Source: Veillonella_A intestinalis | Lineage (GTDB): Bacteria > Bacillota > Negativicutes > Veillonellales > Veillonellaceae | Reading direction: 5' to 3' | Assembly: GCF_943192895.1 (NCBI RefSeq) | Contig: NZ_CALPCB010000002.1 | Span: 124,001-188,000, forward strand | Length of the DNA stretch: 64,000 bases | Shown: positions 6,983 to 16,362 of the stretch, piece by piece | Numbering within the stretch: the stretch's first letter is position 1 | Layout: each line of letters starts with the position of its first letter | Position numbers and translations under genes: made by a program | Notes under the pieces: model-generated | What the model was told of the DNA's origin: nothing | The model's input: the letters and a program-made list of their open reading frames with translations, nothing else | Databases searched by the model: none

Positions 6983-9427
6983 TTGTTCGGTTTTATACAA
7001 CGTTTAATTGGTAATAACAGTGCTCGTGAAATAAAAAAAATGGGTGCTATTGTAGACGAAATTAATGGCTTAGAAGCTAGTTTAAGCAGTCTTAGTGATA
7101 GTTCGTTAGCAGGGAAAACGCAGGAATTTAAAAAGCGTTTAGCTGAAGGTGAAACACTAGATGATATTTTGCCAGAAGCGTTTGCAGTTGTTCGTGAAGC
7201 GTCAAAGCGCGTGCTAGGCATGCGCCATTTTGATGTACAGATTATTGGTGGTATCACTTTACATCGAGGCAATATTGCTGAAATGCGTACTGGTGAAGGT
7301 AAAACTTTGGTAGCCACTTTGCCTGTATATCTAAATGCATTAACTGGTAAAGGTGTTCACGTCGTTACAGTTAATGATTATTTAGCAACTCGTGACAGTG
7401 AGTGGATGGGTAAATTATATCGTGCGTTAGGCTTATCAGTAGGTTTAATTGTAGCTAATCTTGATTATAATCAACGTAAGATGGCTTATGCTGCAGATAT
7501 TACCTACGGTACTAATAATGAATTTGGTTTTGACTATTTGCGTGATAATATGGTAATCCATGCTGAGCAAATGGTACAACGTCCATTGAATTATGCGATT
7601 GTCGACGAAGTAGACTCGATTCTTATTGACGAAGCCCGTACACCATTAATTATTTCTGGCCCAGGGGAACGTTCTACGGATAGTTACTATACCTTAGCTA
7701 AAGTAGTACCTCAATTAGTGGCTGGTGAAGACTATACTATTGATGAAAAGCAAAAAACAATTGCACCTACTGAATCTGGGATTGCTAAAGTTGAAAAATT
7801 GCTTAAAATTGAAAACTTGTATGATTCTGCTAATTTAGAGCTTAATCACTTATTAAATGCATCCTTACGTGCCTATGCAATGATGCATCGTGATAAAGAC
7901 TATGTAGTGAAAGATGGTCAAGTTGTTATTGTTGACGAATTTACTGGTCGTTTGATGTTTGGGCGTCGTTATTCTGATGGCTTACATCAAGCTATTGAAG
8001 CTAAAGAAGGCCTCAAAGTTGAACGTGAAAGTCAAACTCTAGCGGCTATTACATTCCAGAACTATTTCCGTATGTATGAAAAATTGGCGGGTATGACAGG
8101 GACTGCTAAAACGGAAGAACAAGAGTTTAATAATATTTATGGTCTTGAAGTTTATGAAATTCCGCCAAATCGTCCTTTATTACGTAAAGATTTGCCAGAC
8201 TTAATTTTTAAAACTAAAAAGGCAAAATATAAAGCGGTTGTAAAAGATGTAGTAGAACGCCATAAAAATGGACAACCAGTTTTGGTGGGTACAACTTCGA
8301 TTACACAGTCTGAAGAATTAAGTGACATGTTACTTAAAAGTGGTGTACCGCATAATGTATTGAATGCTAAACACCATGAAAAAGAAGCTGAAATCGTTGC
8401 CAATGCAGGTCAACGTGGCATGGTAACAATTGCCACGAATATGGCTGGTCGTGGTACCGATATTTCCTTAGGAGAAGGCGTAGCCGACTTAGGGGGCTTA
8501 CATATTTTAGGTACAGAACGTCATGAAAGTCGTCGTATTGATAATCAGCTACGCGGTCGGTCAGGACGTCAGGGGGACCCTGGCTCTAGTCAATTCTTCT
8601 TGTCTTTAGAAGATGATTTGATGCGTATTTTTGGTGCTGATAATATTTCTGGCATGATGGATAAATTGGGAATGGAAGAGGATGAACCAATTGAGCATTC
8701 CTTAATTACTAAATCCATTGAACGAGCTCAGAAAAAAGTGGAAAACCACAACTTTAACATTCGTAAATATATCCTTGAATATGATGATGTAATGAATCAG
8801 CAACGTGAAGTTCTCTATGATCAACGTCGTAAGATTTTAGGCAATGATTCCTTAAAAGAAACGATTTTAGACATGGTAGATTCTTTAGTTGTTAAAGCAA
8901 TGGATCAATATGCGGATGAAAAATTGTATCCAGAAGAATGGGATTATGAAGGTTTACTCAAACATTTAGAGTTATTCTTCCTAGAACCTGGACAATTTAC
9001 TGTGGCTGAAATGGAAGAATATGGCCGCGGTGAATTACAAGAAAAATTACTTTCTATTGCGCATGAAGAATATGAAAAACGAGAAAAACTTATTGGCGAA
9101 GCTAATATGCGTGAACTCGAAAAAGCTGTTATGCTAAAAGTTGTAGATAGCAAGTGGATGGAACATTTAGATTCTATGGATATGCTCCGCGAAGGGATTG
9201 GCCTTCGTGCATATGGCCAAAAGAACCCACTTGTGGAATACAAATTTGAAGCATATGACATGTTTGAAGCTATGATTGAAGCTATTCAAGAAGATACTAT
9301 TATGTATCTCTATCGCATTCGCATTGAATTAAATGATGAAGTGATTGAAGAAGAAGCAACAGCAGATCCCCTGGCCAATGCGCAAACCCATCATGATGAT
9401 GTGTTGGAACCACAAAATGTAGATTAG
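6983..9427 (+). CDS. secA: Protein translocase ATPase SecA
   Basis: The motor that drives preproteins through SecYEG, 814 residues. Walker A GEGKT is at residues 104-108, and the DEVDSILIDEARTPL segment holds Walker B. NMAGRGTDI and GRSGRQGDPG mark the second nucleotide-binding fold. TTG at 6983 is chosen because AAGGAG (6968-6973) lies 9 nt upstream and the product then begins FGFIQRLIG, the family N-terminus; an in-frame ATG at 6950 has no such support. The C-terminus ends in an acidic tail without cysteines, so the zinc-binding SEC-C motif found in many SecA proteins is absent. prfB follows, as in many bacteria. Confidence 0.97.
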   Translation: MFGFIQRLIGNNSAREIKKMGAIVDEINGLEASLSSLSDSSLAGKTQEFKKRLAEGETLDDILPEAFAVVREASKRVLGMRHFDVQIIGGITLHRGNIAEMRTGEGKTLVATLPVYLNALTGKGVHVVTVNDYLATRDSEWMGKLYRALGLSVGLIVANLDYNQRKMAYAADITYGTNNEFGFDYLRDNMVIHAEQMVQRPLNYAIVDEVDSILIDEARTPLIISGPGERSTDSYYTLAKVVPQLVAGEDYTIDEKQKTIAPTESGIAKVEKLLKIENLYDSANLELNHLLNASLRAYAMMHRDKDYVVKDGQVVIVDEFTGRLMFGRRYSDGLHQAIEAKEGLKVERESQTLAAITFQNYFRMYEKLAGMTGTAKTEEQEFNNIYGLEVYEIPPNRPLLRKDLPDLIFKTKKAKYKAVVKDVVERHKNGQPVLVGTTSITQSEELSDMLLKSGVPHNVLNAKHHEKEAEIVANAGQRGMVTIATNMAGRGTDISLGEGVADLGGLHILGTERHESRRIDNQLRGRSGRQGDPGSSQFFLSLEDDLMRIFGADNISGMMDKLGMEEDEPIEHSLITKSIERAQKKVENHNFNIRKYILEYDDVMNQQREVLYDQRRKILGNDSLKETILDMVDSLVVKAMDQYADEKLYPEEWDYEGLLKHLELFFLEPGQFTVAEMEEYGRGELQEKLLSIAHEEYEKREKLIGEANMRELEKAVMLKVVDSKWMEHLDSMDMLREGIGLRAYGQKNPLVEYKFEAYDMFEAMIEAIQEDTIMYLYRIRIELNDEVIEEEATADPLANAQTHHDDVLEPQNVD

Positions 9428-9432
9428 ATAAC

Positions 9433-9487
9433 GCAGAATGGTTCGTTGCCGGGAGAGTATTTTCGGCACGGCCATTTTCTGTTTTTA
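9433..9487 (+). terminator. Likely intrinsic terminator between secA and prfB
   Basis: AGAATGG and CCATTTTCT form an imperfect outer stem, with CGTTGCCG/CGGCACG inside, followed by five T. The stem is imperfect, so read-through into prfB is plausible. Confidence 0.55.
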
Positions 9488-9517
9488 TTGCTGTAAAATT
9501 AGAAAGAGGTGAATAAA

Positions 9518-10625
9518 TTGTTAGAGGATTTAAAAGGCCCTATTGACAATTTAGAGGAGCGAATTTATGGAATGAGGGATTCACTTTAACATTGCTCAGA
9601 AAGAAGATAGAATTTTTACACTAGATGTTAAAATGAGTGATCCAGAATTTTGGAATGATCCGGACAAAGCGAAAGAAATTTCCCAAGAAGCCACACAGTT
9701 AAAAGATGTGGTAGAAGGCTATAAAGCACTTGTTGGTGAAATCGAAGATGTAAAATTAATGCTAGATATGGCAATCGAAGAGCAGGATACATCATTAGAA
9801 AGCGAATTAGCAGCTTCTATTGAGAAAATTCAAGAAGATGTAGAACGTCGTGAAGTATTATTGTTGTTAAGTGGTGAATATGATAAAAACAATGCCATTT
9901 TAACATTTCATGCTGGTGCTGGCGGTACAGAGGCACAGGATTGGGTGTCTATGCTGATTCGCATGTACTTGCGTTGGGCTGAGCAACATGGTTTTACTAT
10001 TACGATGATGGATGAACAACCAGGTGATGAAGCTGGTATTAAGAGTGCGACCTTTCTTATTAAAGGCGAAAATGCTTTTGGCTATTTAAAATCTGAAAAA
10101 GGTGTTCATCGGTTAGTTCGTATTTCGCCATTTGATGCTAATGCACGTCGTCATACTTCATTCGGCGCTGTTGATGTTATGCCTGAAATTGATGATACAG
10201 TGGAAATTCAGTTGGATATGAAGGATGTCCGCGTTGATACATATCGTGCTAGCGGTGCAGGGGGACAGCATATTAATAAGACTGACTCAGCTATTCGTAT
10301 GACTCATATTCCAACTGGCATTGTTGTACAGTGTCAAAGCGAACGCTCTCAGATTCAAAACCGTGAACAGGCTTTGAAGTTATTGCGCGCTAAATTATTT
10401 GAATTGGAATTAGAAAAACAAGCTGAATTAAAAGAACAAATTGGTGGTACCTATCAAGCTATTGAATGGGGGAGCCAAATTCGTTCCTATGTATTCCATC
10501 CCTATAATTTAGTAAAAGATCATCGTACGGGTGTGGAAACTGGGAATGTTCAGTCCGTTATGGATGGTAATTTAGATTCATTTATGGAAGGTTTCTTAAA
10601 AAAAGAAGCTAATTTAAAAGTTTAG
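9518..10625 (+). CDS. prfB: Peptide chain release factor 2, with programmed +1 frameshift
   Basis: RF2 terminates translation at UGA and UAA. A TTG start at 9518, behind AGAAAGAGGTGA, opens a short frame reading LEDLKGPIDNLEERIYGMRDSL that stops at TAA 9587-9589. The second frame begins AAC ATT GCT (9588 on) and runs to 10625. The slip site is CTT TAA C (9584-9590), preceded by the SD-like AGGG at 9575-9578, matching the known RF2 autoregulatory frameshift, except that the stop is UAA rather than the usual UGA. The body carries the GGQ motif (SGAGGQHINKTDSA) and RRHTSFGAV. The joined product is about 368 residues, normal for RF2. It is a programmed event, not a pseudogene. Confidence 0.95.
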
Positions 10626-10639
10626 GAGAGTTTAGACTT

Positions 10640-11329
10640 ATGAAAAAGTTTATCGCTTTCATTGTTGTTGTTATAGTAGCTCTTGTTGTAGCGGCTCAAT
10701 TTTTCTTACCTAGTTTTGTGGCTAAACAATTAGAGCGTGAAATTAGTAATAAATTAAATCCAGAAACGATTGCTTTACGCATTGAATCGTCACCAGCAAT
10801 TACAATGCTAGGTGGCCATGTTGATACTATGCGTGGTGTGTTAGAAAATGTTAAGTTAGGCCACTTAAATTTTGCTGATATTCATATGGATGTAACCAAT
10901 TTAGAGTTCAATCCAATTGCTTTGTTGATGAATCAAACTATGGAGATTAATCAATTAGGGAATGGGGAGATTGAAGGAACGGTAACAGCCAGTGATTTGC
11001 AGAATTTTATGGAGCAATCAGTTAAAGGTTTATCCATTAAAGATGTAGTAATCAATTCTAACGGTATCGAAGTTATTGGGTCCGTTGACATGGGTTTTGT
11101 TAAAGGGACAGCTAATATTAAAGGCTTATTAGAAATTAAAAATAATGCTCTTGTATTTTCACCACAGCGATTTGAAATCAATGGTGCTGGTATTGGCGGT
11201 TTAAATGCCTCTGTATTAAAACCAATTACTATTTATGATTTTGCAGAATTCCCAATTCCTGTAAAAGCGGATCGCATTGAAACAATGAATGATGAAATTC
11301 ATTTATTTGTGAACCCTATAGCAAAGTAA
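10640..11329 (+). CDS. DUF2993 (LmeA-like) membrane-anchored protein
   Basis: A 229-residue protein with one N-terminal hydrophobic segment (about residues 4-24), either a signal anchor or an uncleaved signal peptide, so the rest lies outside the inner membrane. The remainder matches the DUF2993/LmeA pattern: repeated beta-strand segments of alternating hydrophobic residues such as MEINQLGNGEIEGTVTASDL and IEVIGSVDMGFVKGTANIKG. LmeA of actinobacteria binds phospholipid and supports lipoglycan synthesis; whether this protein does so is unknown. It is followed at 13 nt by the DUF5693 gene and then csaB, so an envelope role is likely. Confidence 0.75.
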   Translation: MKKFIAFIVVVIVALVVAAQFFLPSFVAKQLEREISNKLNPETIALRIESSPAITMLGGHVDTMRGVLENVKLGHLNFADIHMDVTNLEFNPIALLMNQTMEINQLGNGEIEGTVTASDLQNFMEQSVKGLSIKDVVINSNGIEVIGSVDMGFVKGTANIKGLLEIKNNALVFSPQRFEINGAGIGGLNASVLKPITIYDFAEFPIPVKADRIETMNDEIHLFVNPIAK

Positions 11330-11342
11330 GAAAGGTGTTATT

Positions 11343-13385
11343 GTGAAGGAAGCTATTAGAAAGAAAAGAAAACATTCGTTAATACTTATAGCCATTATTA
11401 TTATTGGCTTACTGGCTGGTTTGTATTTAGTGCAGCAACGGCATCAAATTGAATCAGCTCAGCATCAGGTAGAAAACATTGTTGATTATGATGCAGCGCT
11501 ACGAGCGGCTTCCTTTGAGAAACGCAGTACAGCTGAGGCCTTGCAAGCCTTAAAAGAAGCGGGCGTAACGGCTATGGCTATTTATGATCGCACTCTAGAG
11601 AAGGCCCGTGATGCTGGAGAAATTATTGTATATCAAGGGTTAGACGCTAATGCACTTCAGTTTTATGGTACACAACCCACTGCTGGATATACATATTTAG
11701 TAGCTGCTCATGGTAAAGAAGGGTATTTCAAAGAAATTCAAGATGATTTAGTGCAACGACTAGGTAAAGATAAAGTAACTATTTTATACTCTAATCGGGG
11801 GCCCGTCATCGCGTTAGCACAACCGTTTGAAGCCCTTATGGATATGAAATTAAGCATTTCACGCTTACAAGCTCAAGAGGTTAGTAATTTAGGCTTTAAC
11901 GTTATTGTGAGACCAACTAATTTTAAGCATGTAACGCGGGATAATGTAGATCATGTATTTAGTCGTATTGATGGTATCCCCAATGTAACTGGCATGGTTT
12001 TTGTAGGCAAAGAAGCCTTAGGATATCCTGAGTTTATAGGTCTTACTAATGAATATTTACATAATTTAAGAATTCCTGTTGTTGGTATAGAGGCCGTAAA
12101 TCAACTACAGTATGAAAATCAAGTCGGTTTTAATAATGACTTAGCTGTAGCCGATAACTACAGTATTGGACGTTTATATACGATTTCAAAAGAAGAACTT
12201 AAAAAATTAAGTCCTGAAGAAGTATCGCAGCGTTTCTTTATCAGTGATATTGAACGAAATATACGCTTTAATCTATTGCCAATCTATGAAGAAGGTAGCG
12301 ATAACAAAACAGCGTTAGCAACTAGTATAACTTATATGAATTCGTTAAAAGAGAAATTAACGAATCGAGGTTTTACTTTTGGGCGTGCTTCTATTTATCC
12401 TGCCTATATGCCAAGCCCATTGGCAGTAGTATTAACGATGGCAGGTTCTGTGGCTTTGTTCACGTTTATGCTGAATTTATTCTACCCAATGCGTAAGTAT
12501 AGTCAGTTAGTAGTTAACTTTACTTTATTGCTTATTACAGTCGTTTTATATGCTGTAACTGGGGGCACTTTAATTACTCAAATTTGGGCCTTAAGTGCAG
12601 CGATTTGTGCGCCTGTAGTTGCTATTATATTGATTATGGATTGTTGGGTACGTCGTGCTGAAGGCCCTATGGTAGGTTCATGGCGAGCTACTTTGGAAGC
12701 TGCTGTTTATTTGGTAGGGGCTGCTATTATAGCTGCTATAGGGGGCATATTAATTGCTGCTATGCTTGGCAACACACGGTTCTTTATGGAATTTTCTTTA
12801 TTCCGTGGCGTAAAATTAGTGTTTGTTGCACCAATTATTTTAACAGCAATTGCTTATTTACAACGTTTTCCATTATGGCAAGGTCGCACAGTTGATTCTT
12901 GGCTTGAATGTCGTAGTTTTTTGCGTTCTTTCCTCACGCTAGATGTGAAACTATACATGATTATTGTGTTTGCGTTCTTGGGAATTGTAGGCTGGATATT
13001 TGTTGGTCGTAGTGGTCATACAGCAGGTGTACCAGTACCTAGTTTTGAAATTGCCTTGCGTCGTTTCTTAGAAAACACATTATATGCGCGTCCACGTGAA
13101 AAAGAATTTTTGATTGGTCATCCGGCACTTATGTTAGCATCTTTTGCGGTATTGCGCCGTTGGCCTATGGTATTCCATTTCCTTTGCACCATAGCAGGTG
13201 TTATTGGTATTGGTTCAATGGTGGAAACCTTCTGTCATTTGCGAACACCTGTGTTAATGTCAATCGCACGAGGTTATGATGGCTTATTTATAGGTGTTGT
13301 TGCTGGGGTAGTTGCTATTTTAGTATTCCGCTTTTTAGCATATACTATTGCCTGGGCCCGTCGTGGGGAGGTGTCTAATGACTAG
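11343..13385 (+). CDS. DUF5693 family polytopic membrane protein
   Basis: 680 residues with a GTG start behind AAAGGTG. A single membrane segment (about 14-30) is followed by a large extracytoplasmic domain (about 35-350), then about nine hydrophobic segments from residue 355 to the end. I recognise the DUF5693 pattern (ALRAASFEKRSTAEALQALKEAGVTAMAIYDRT). The function is not known. In Firmicutes the family is typically found beside csaB, as here, where its last codons overlap csaB by 8 nt. The multi-span C-terminal half resembles a transporter or an integral polymer-handling protein, so a partner role in cell-wall polymer pyruvylation or export is a reasonable inference only. Confidence 0.8.
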   Translation: MKEAIRKKRKHSLILIAIIIIGLLAGLYLVQQRHQIESAQHQVENIVDYDAALRAASFEKRSTAEALQALKEAGVTAMAIYDRTLEKARDAGEIIVYQGLDANALQFYGTQPTAGYTYLVAAHGKEGYFKEIQDDLVQRLGKDKVTILYSNRGPVIALAQPFEALMDMKLSISRLQAQEVSNLGFNVIVRPTNFKHVTRDNVDHVFSRIDGIPNVTGMVFVGKEALGYPEFIGLTNEYLHNLRIPVVGIEAVNQLQYENQVGFNNDLAVADNYSIGRLYTISKEELKKLSPEEVSQRFFISDIERNIRFNLLPIYEEGSDNKTALATSITYMNSLKEKLTNRGFTFGRASIYPAYMPSPLAVVLTMAGSVALFTFMLNLFYPMRKYSQLVVNFTLLLITVVLYAVTGGTLITQIWALSAAICAPVVAIILIMDCWVRRAEGPMVGSWRATLEAAVYLVGAAIIAAIGGILIAAMLGNTRFFMEFSLFRGVKLVFVAPIILTAIAYLQRFPLWQGRTVDSWLECRSFLRSFLTLDVKLYMIIVFAFLGIVGWIFVGRSGHTAGVPVPSFEIALRRFLENTLYARPREKEFLIGHPALMLASFAVLRRWPMVFHFLCTIAGVIGIGSMVETFCHLRTPVLMSIARGYDGLFIGVVAGVVAILVFRFLAYTIAWARRGEVSND

Positions 13386-14466
13386 ACTTGTCATTTCTGG
13401 GTATTATGGCTTTGGTAATGCCGGTGATGAAGCTATGTTAGCTGCTATTCTAGAAGCTATTTTAGAAGTAGTGCCTGATGCTGATATTACGGTTATTTCA
13501 GGGAATCCTAAACAAACAGCAGCTAATCATGGCGTTAAAGCAGTAGGTCGCTTTGATATGTTTGGTATATTAAATGCCATTGGTCGTTGTGATTTACTCA
13601 TCAGTGGTGGCGGTAGTCTGCTACAAGATGTAACTAGTAAGCGGAGTTTATACTATTATTTAAGTATCATTACGTTAGCAACTACTTTTGGGAAGCGCGT
13701 AATGTTATATGCCCAAGGTATTGGACCTTTACGGCGTAAACGAGCTCGTCGTATTGTAGGTCAAGTATTAAATAAAGTAACTATGATTACAGTTCGTGAC
13801 GAGCGGTCAAAAGCTGAGTTACTTGATATGGGAGTTACGCAAGTTCCTATTGAAGTTACTGCTGATGCAGTATTAGCTATGCATCCTGTCGATTTAACTA
13901 TTGGTAAACGCCTATTGAAACCGTATCAATTATCGGGAGTCCGTTATCGTGTAGGTGTATCAGTGCGTAATTGGAAACAATCCACTGCATATCGCAGTGA
14001 ATTGGCGCAAGCCCTTGATCAGCTTCATGATGAATTAGGGGCGCAAGTTGTGTTCATTCCAATGCAACATCCTGCTGATACTAAAGAGGCATTGGCGATT
14101 AAAGCCCTTATGAAAAGTGAACCAGTTGTATTAGAGCGTATGTATAATACGACAGAGCTCCTTTCCCTTGAAGGCTGTATGGATGTATTGATAGGGGTGC
14201 GCTTGCATGCTTTAGTATTTGCTTCTCTCATGGAAAAGCCGGTAGTAGGTATTTCCTATGACCCTAAAATTACTAATTTCTTGCATATGATTGGTCAAGC
14301 GCCAGTAGGTACTCTTGATGAAATTAGGGCTGATACTATTTATGAAGCAACAGCTAATTTCTTAGAAAATACAGCGTTGCAACAGCAGGTAGTGCAACGA
14401 ATTATTAAATTAAGGGAAGAATCTCTTAAAAATGCTCACATTGCTTTATCCCTCTTAGATTCGTAA
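13378..14466 (+). CDS. csaB: Polysaccharide pyruvyl transferase CsaB
   Basis: A 362-residue enzyme that adds ketal-pyruvate to a secondary cell-wall polysaccharide; in Firmicutes this creates the docking site for S-layer-homology (SLH) proteins. The N-terminus VISGYYGFGNAGDEAML is the family signature, and ISGGGSLLQD and IGVRLHALVFA are also typical. The ATG at 13378 follows GGGGAGGTG and overlaps the DUF5693 gene by 8 nt, so the two are coupled. In Negativicutes SLH-bearing outer-membrane proteins tether the outer membrane to peptidoglycan, so the enzyme could act on that tether; this is inference from context. Confidence 0.92.
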   Translation: MTRLVISGYYGFGNAGDEAMLAAILEAILEVVPDADITVISGNPKQTAANHGVKAVGRFDMFGILNAIGRCDLLISGGGSLLQDVTSKRSLYYYLSIITLATTFGKRVMLYAQGIGPLRRKRARRIVGQVLNKVTMITVRDERSKAELLDMGVTQVPIEVTADAVLAMHPVDLTIGKRLLKPYQLSGVRYRVGVSVRNWKQSTAYRSELAQALDQLHDELGAQVVFIPMQHPADTKEALAIKALMKSEPVVLERMYNTTELLSLEGCMDVLIGVRLHALVFASLMEKPVVGISYDPKITNFLHMIGQAPVGTLDEIRADTIYEATANFLENTALQQQVVQRIIKLREESLKNAHIALSLLDS

Positions 14467-14480
14467 AACTAGATTTTACT

Positions 14481-14523
14481 AAGATAAAGGGGTAGAATAA
14501 GAATTGATTCCTATCTTTTTTTG
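14481..14523 (+). terminator. Intrinsic terminator after csaB
   Basis: AAGATA..GG (from 14481) pairs with CCTATCTT (to 14517) with a two-base bulge, then a T run. Confidence 0.65.
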
Positions 14524-14579
14524 TATACGATTTTATATAATCTGTTTACTTATTTTCCAACTAGGAATGGAGGGTCTTT

Positions 14580-15413
14580 ATGACAACATTAACAGCTGAA
14601 CAAACTTCTTTAGTTCAGGAAAAAGCGACAGCGATTCGCGTAAGTATTTTAAAAGCTGTAACCGCTGCAAAATCAGGGCATCCAGGTGGTTCTTTATCGA
14701 TTACAGACCTTATGTCGCTGTTGTATTTTGTAGAAATGAATGTAAATCCAGAGGACCCAAAAGATCCTAATCGTGACCGTTTTGTATTGTCTAAAGGGCA
14801 TGCGGCACCAGCATTATATGCTACCTTGGCAGAGAAAGGCTTTTTCTCTAAAGATGAGCTTACCAATTTACGTAAGATAGATTGCATTTTGCAAGGTCAT
14901 CCTGATATGAAACACACCCCGGGCGTTGACATGTCCACTGGCTCTTTGGGCCAAGGCATTAGTGCTGCCTGTGGTATGGCATTAGCTGGTCGAATCGACA
15001 AAAAAGATTATCGAGTATATGCTGTACTTGGTGATGGTGAATTGGAAGAAGGGCAAGTATGGGAAGCCGCTATGTTTGCCGGTCATTACAAATTAAATAA
15101 TTTAACAGCTTTCGTTGATTTTAACGGACTTCAAATTGATGGTGATATTCGTGAAGTTATGTCTCCATTGCCAATCGGTTCAAAATTTGAAGCGTTTAAT
15201 TGGAATGTAATTGAAGTAGATGGTCATAATTTAGATGAACTTCACAATGCCATTGAAGCTGCTAAGACTTGCACGGATAAACCTACTGTAGTCGTAATGA
15301 ATACAGTTAAAGGTAAAGGTGTTAAAGAGATGGAAGGCCAAGCTGGTTGGCATGGTAAAGCACCATCCGCTGAAGAATGTGAAAAATTTGTAGCCGAACT
15401 TTTGGAGGTATAA
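14580..15413 (+). CDS. tktN: Transketolase, N-terminal subunit
   Basis: 277 residues forming the thiamine-diphosphate-binding half of a two-gene transketolase, which moves two-carbon units between sugar phosphates in the pentose phosphate pathway. AKSGHPGGSLS, DRFVLSKGHAAPALYA and the ThDP motif GDGELEEGQVWEAAMFAGHYKLNN are clear. GHNLDELHNAIEAA lies near the end. A GGAGGG ribosome site precedes the ATG. The C-terminal subunit begins 1 nt after the stop. A -10-like TATAAT lies at 14536-14541, without a convincing -35. Confidence 0.95.
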   Translation: MTTLTAEQTSLVQEKATAIRVSILKAVTAAKSGHPGGSLSITDLMSLLYFVEMNVNPEDPKDPNRDRFVLSKGHAAPALYATLAEKGFFSKDELTNLRKIDCILQGHPDMKHTPGVDMSTGSLGQGISAACGMALAGRIDKKDYRVYAVLGDGELEEGQVWEAAMFAGHYKLNNLTAFVDFNGLQIDGDIREVMSPLPIGSKFEAFNWNVIEVDGHNLDELHNAIEAAKTCTDKPTVVVMNTVKGKGVKEMEGQAGWHGKAPSAEECEKFVAELLEV

Positions 15414-15414
15414 G

Positions 15415-16347
15415 ATGGGAAAAGCAACTCGTGAAGCATATGGTAATGCCTTAGTAGCAGTAGGGGCTACACATGAAAACGTAGTCGTATTAGATGCGGA
15501 TTTATCTAAATCTACAAAGACTGATAATTTTAAAAAAGCATATCCTGATCGTTTCTTTAACGTAGGGATTGCAGAACAGAATTTAATTAGTGTTGGTGCT
15601 GGTTTAGCAGCAACTGGTAAAATTCCATTTGTATCTTCTTTCTCCATGTTTGCTACAGGTCGTGCTTTTGAACAGGTGCGTAATGCTGTATGCTATCCTA
15701 AATTAAATGTAAAAATTTGTGCTACTCATGCAGGGATTACTGTAGGTGAAGATGGTGCTACGCATCAAAGTTTAGAAGATATTGCTTGTATGCGTGCTAT
15801 TCCTAATCTAACAGTTGTTGTGCCTGCTGATGAAGCTGAAACTACCGCTGTTGTAAAATGGGCTGCTGATTATGAAGGACCTGTATATGTTCGATTAGGT
15901 CGTGCTGGTGTGGATGATGTAACTCCTGAAGGTTATACGTTTACTCCAGGTAAAGCGGTAGAATTAGTATCTGGTACTGATGTTACTATTATTGCCTGTG
16001 GTGCTTTAGTAGGTCCTGCAGTACAAGCAGCAAAACAATTAGCTGATACTGGTGTAAAAGCTCGTGTATTAAATATGGCGTCTATTAAGCCGATTGATGC
16101 TGACGCTATTGTTAAAGCGGCTAAAGAAACAGGCGCTATTGTAACGGCAGAAGAGCATAATATTCTTGGTGGTTTAGGTGCTGCTGTAGCTGAAGTAGTT
16201 ACTGAATTAGCGCCTGTGCCAGTAATTCGCGTAGGTACAAAAGATACTTTTGGTGAATCTGGTACGCCTAAAGAATTAATGGCAAAATATGGCCTAACAG
16301 CAGAACATATTATGGAAGCTGTTAAGACTGCAATTGAACGAAAATAG
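15415..16347 (+). CDS. tktC: Transketolase, C-terminal subunit
   Basis: 310 residues with the pyrimidine-binding domain (about 1-160, VVVLDADLSKSTKTDNF and FNVGIAEQNLISVGAGLA, where the Glu activates the cofactor) and the C-terminal transketolase domain (about 180-310). Its GGAGG lies inside the tktN coding end (15403-15408) and the genes are 1 nt apart, so they make matched amounts of the two subunits. Split transketolases are common in Firmicutes and archaea. ftsE follows after 15 nt with no terminator, so cotranscription is possible. Confidence 0.95.
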   Translation: MGKATREAYGNALVAVGATHENVVVLDADLSKSTKTDNFKKAYPDRFFNVGIAEQNLISVGAGLAATGKIPFVSSFSMFATGRAFEQVRNAVCYPKLNVKICATHAGITVGEDGATHQSLEDIACMRAIPNLTVVVPADEAETTAVVKWAADYEGPVYVRLGRAGVDDVTPEGYTFTPGKAVELVSGTDVTIIACGALVGPAVQAAKQLADTGVKARVLNMASIKPIDADAIVKAAKETGAIVTAEEHNILGGLGAAVAEVVTELAPVPVIRVGTKDTFGESGTPKELMAKYGLTAEHIMEAVKTAIERK

Positions 16348-16362
16348 TAAAGGAAGTTATCA

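Noticed and set aside
9518..9640. prfB as a pseudogene broken by an early stop
   Set aside because: The stop lies at a CTT TAA C slip site with an SD-like sequence just upstream, and both frames match RF2, so it is the known programmed frameshift.
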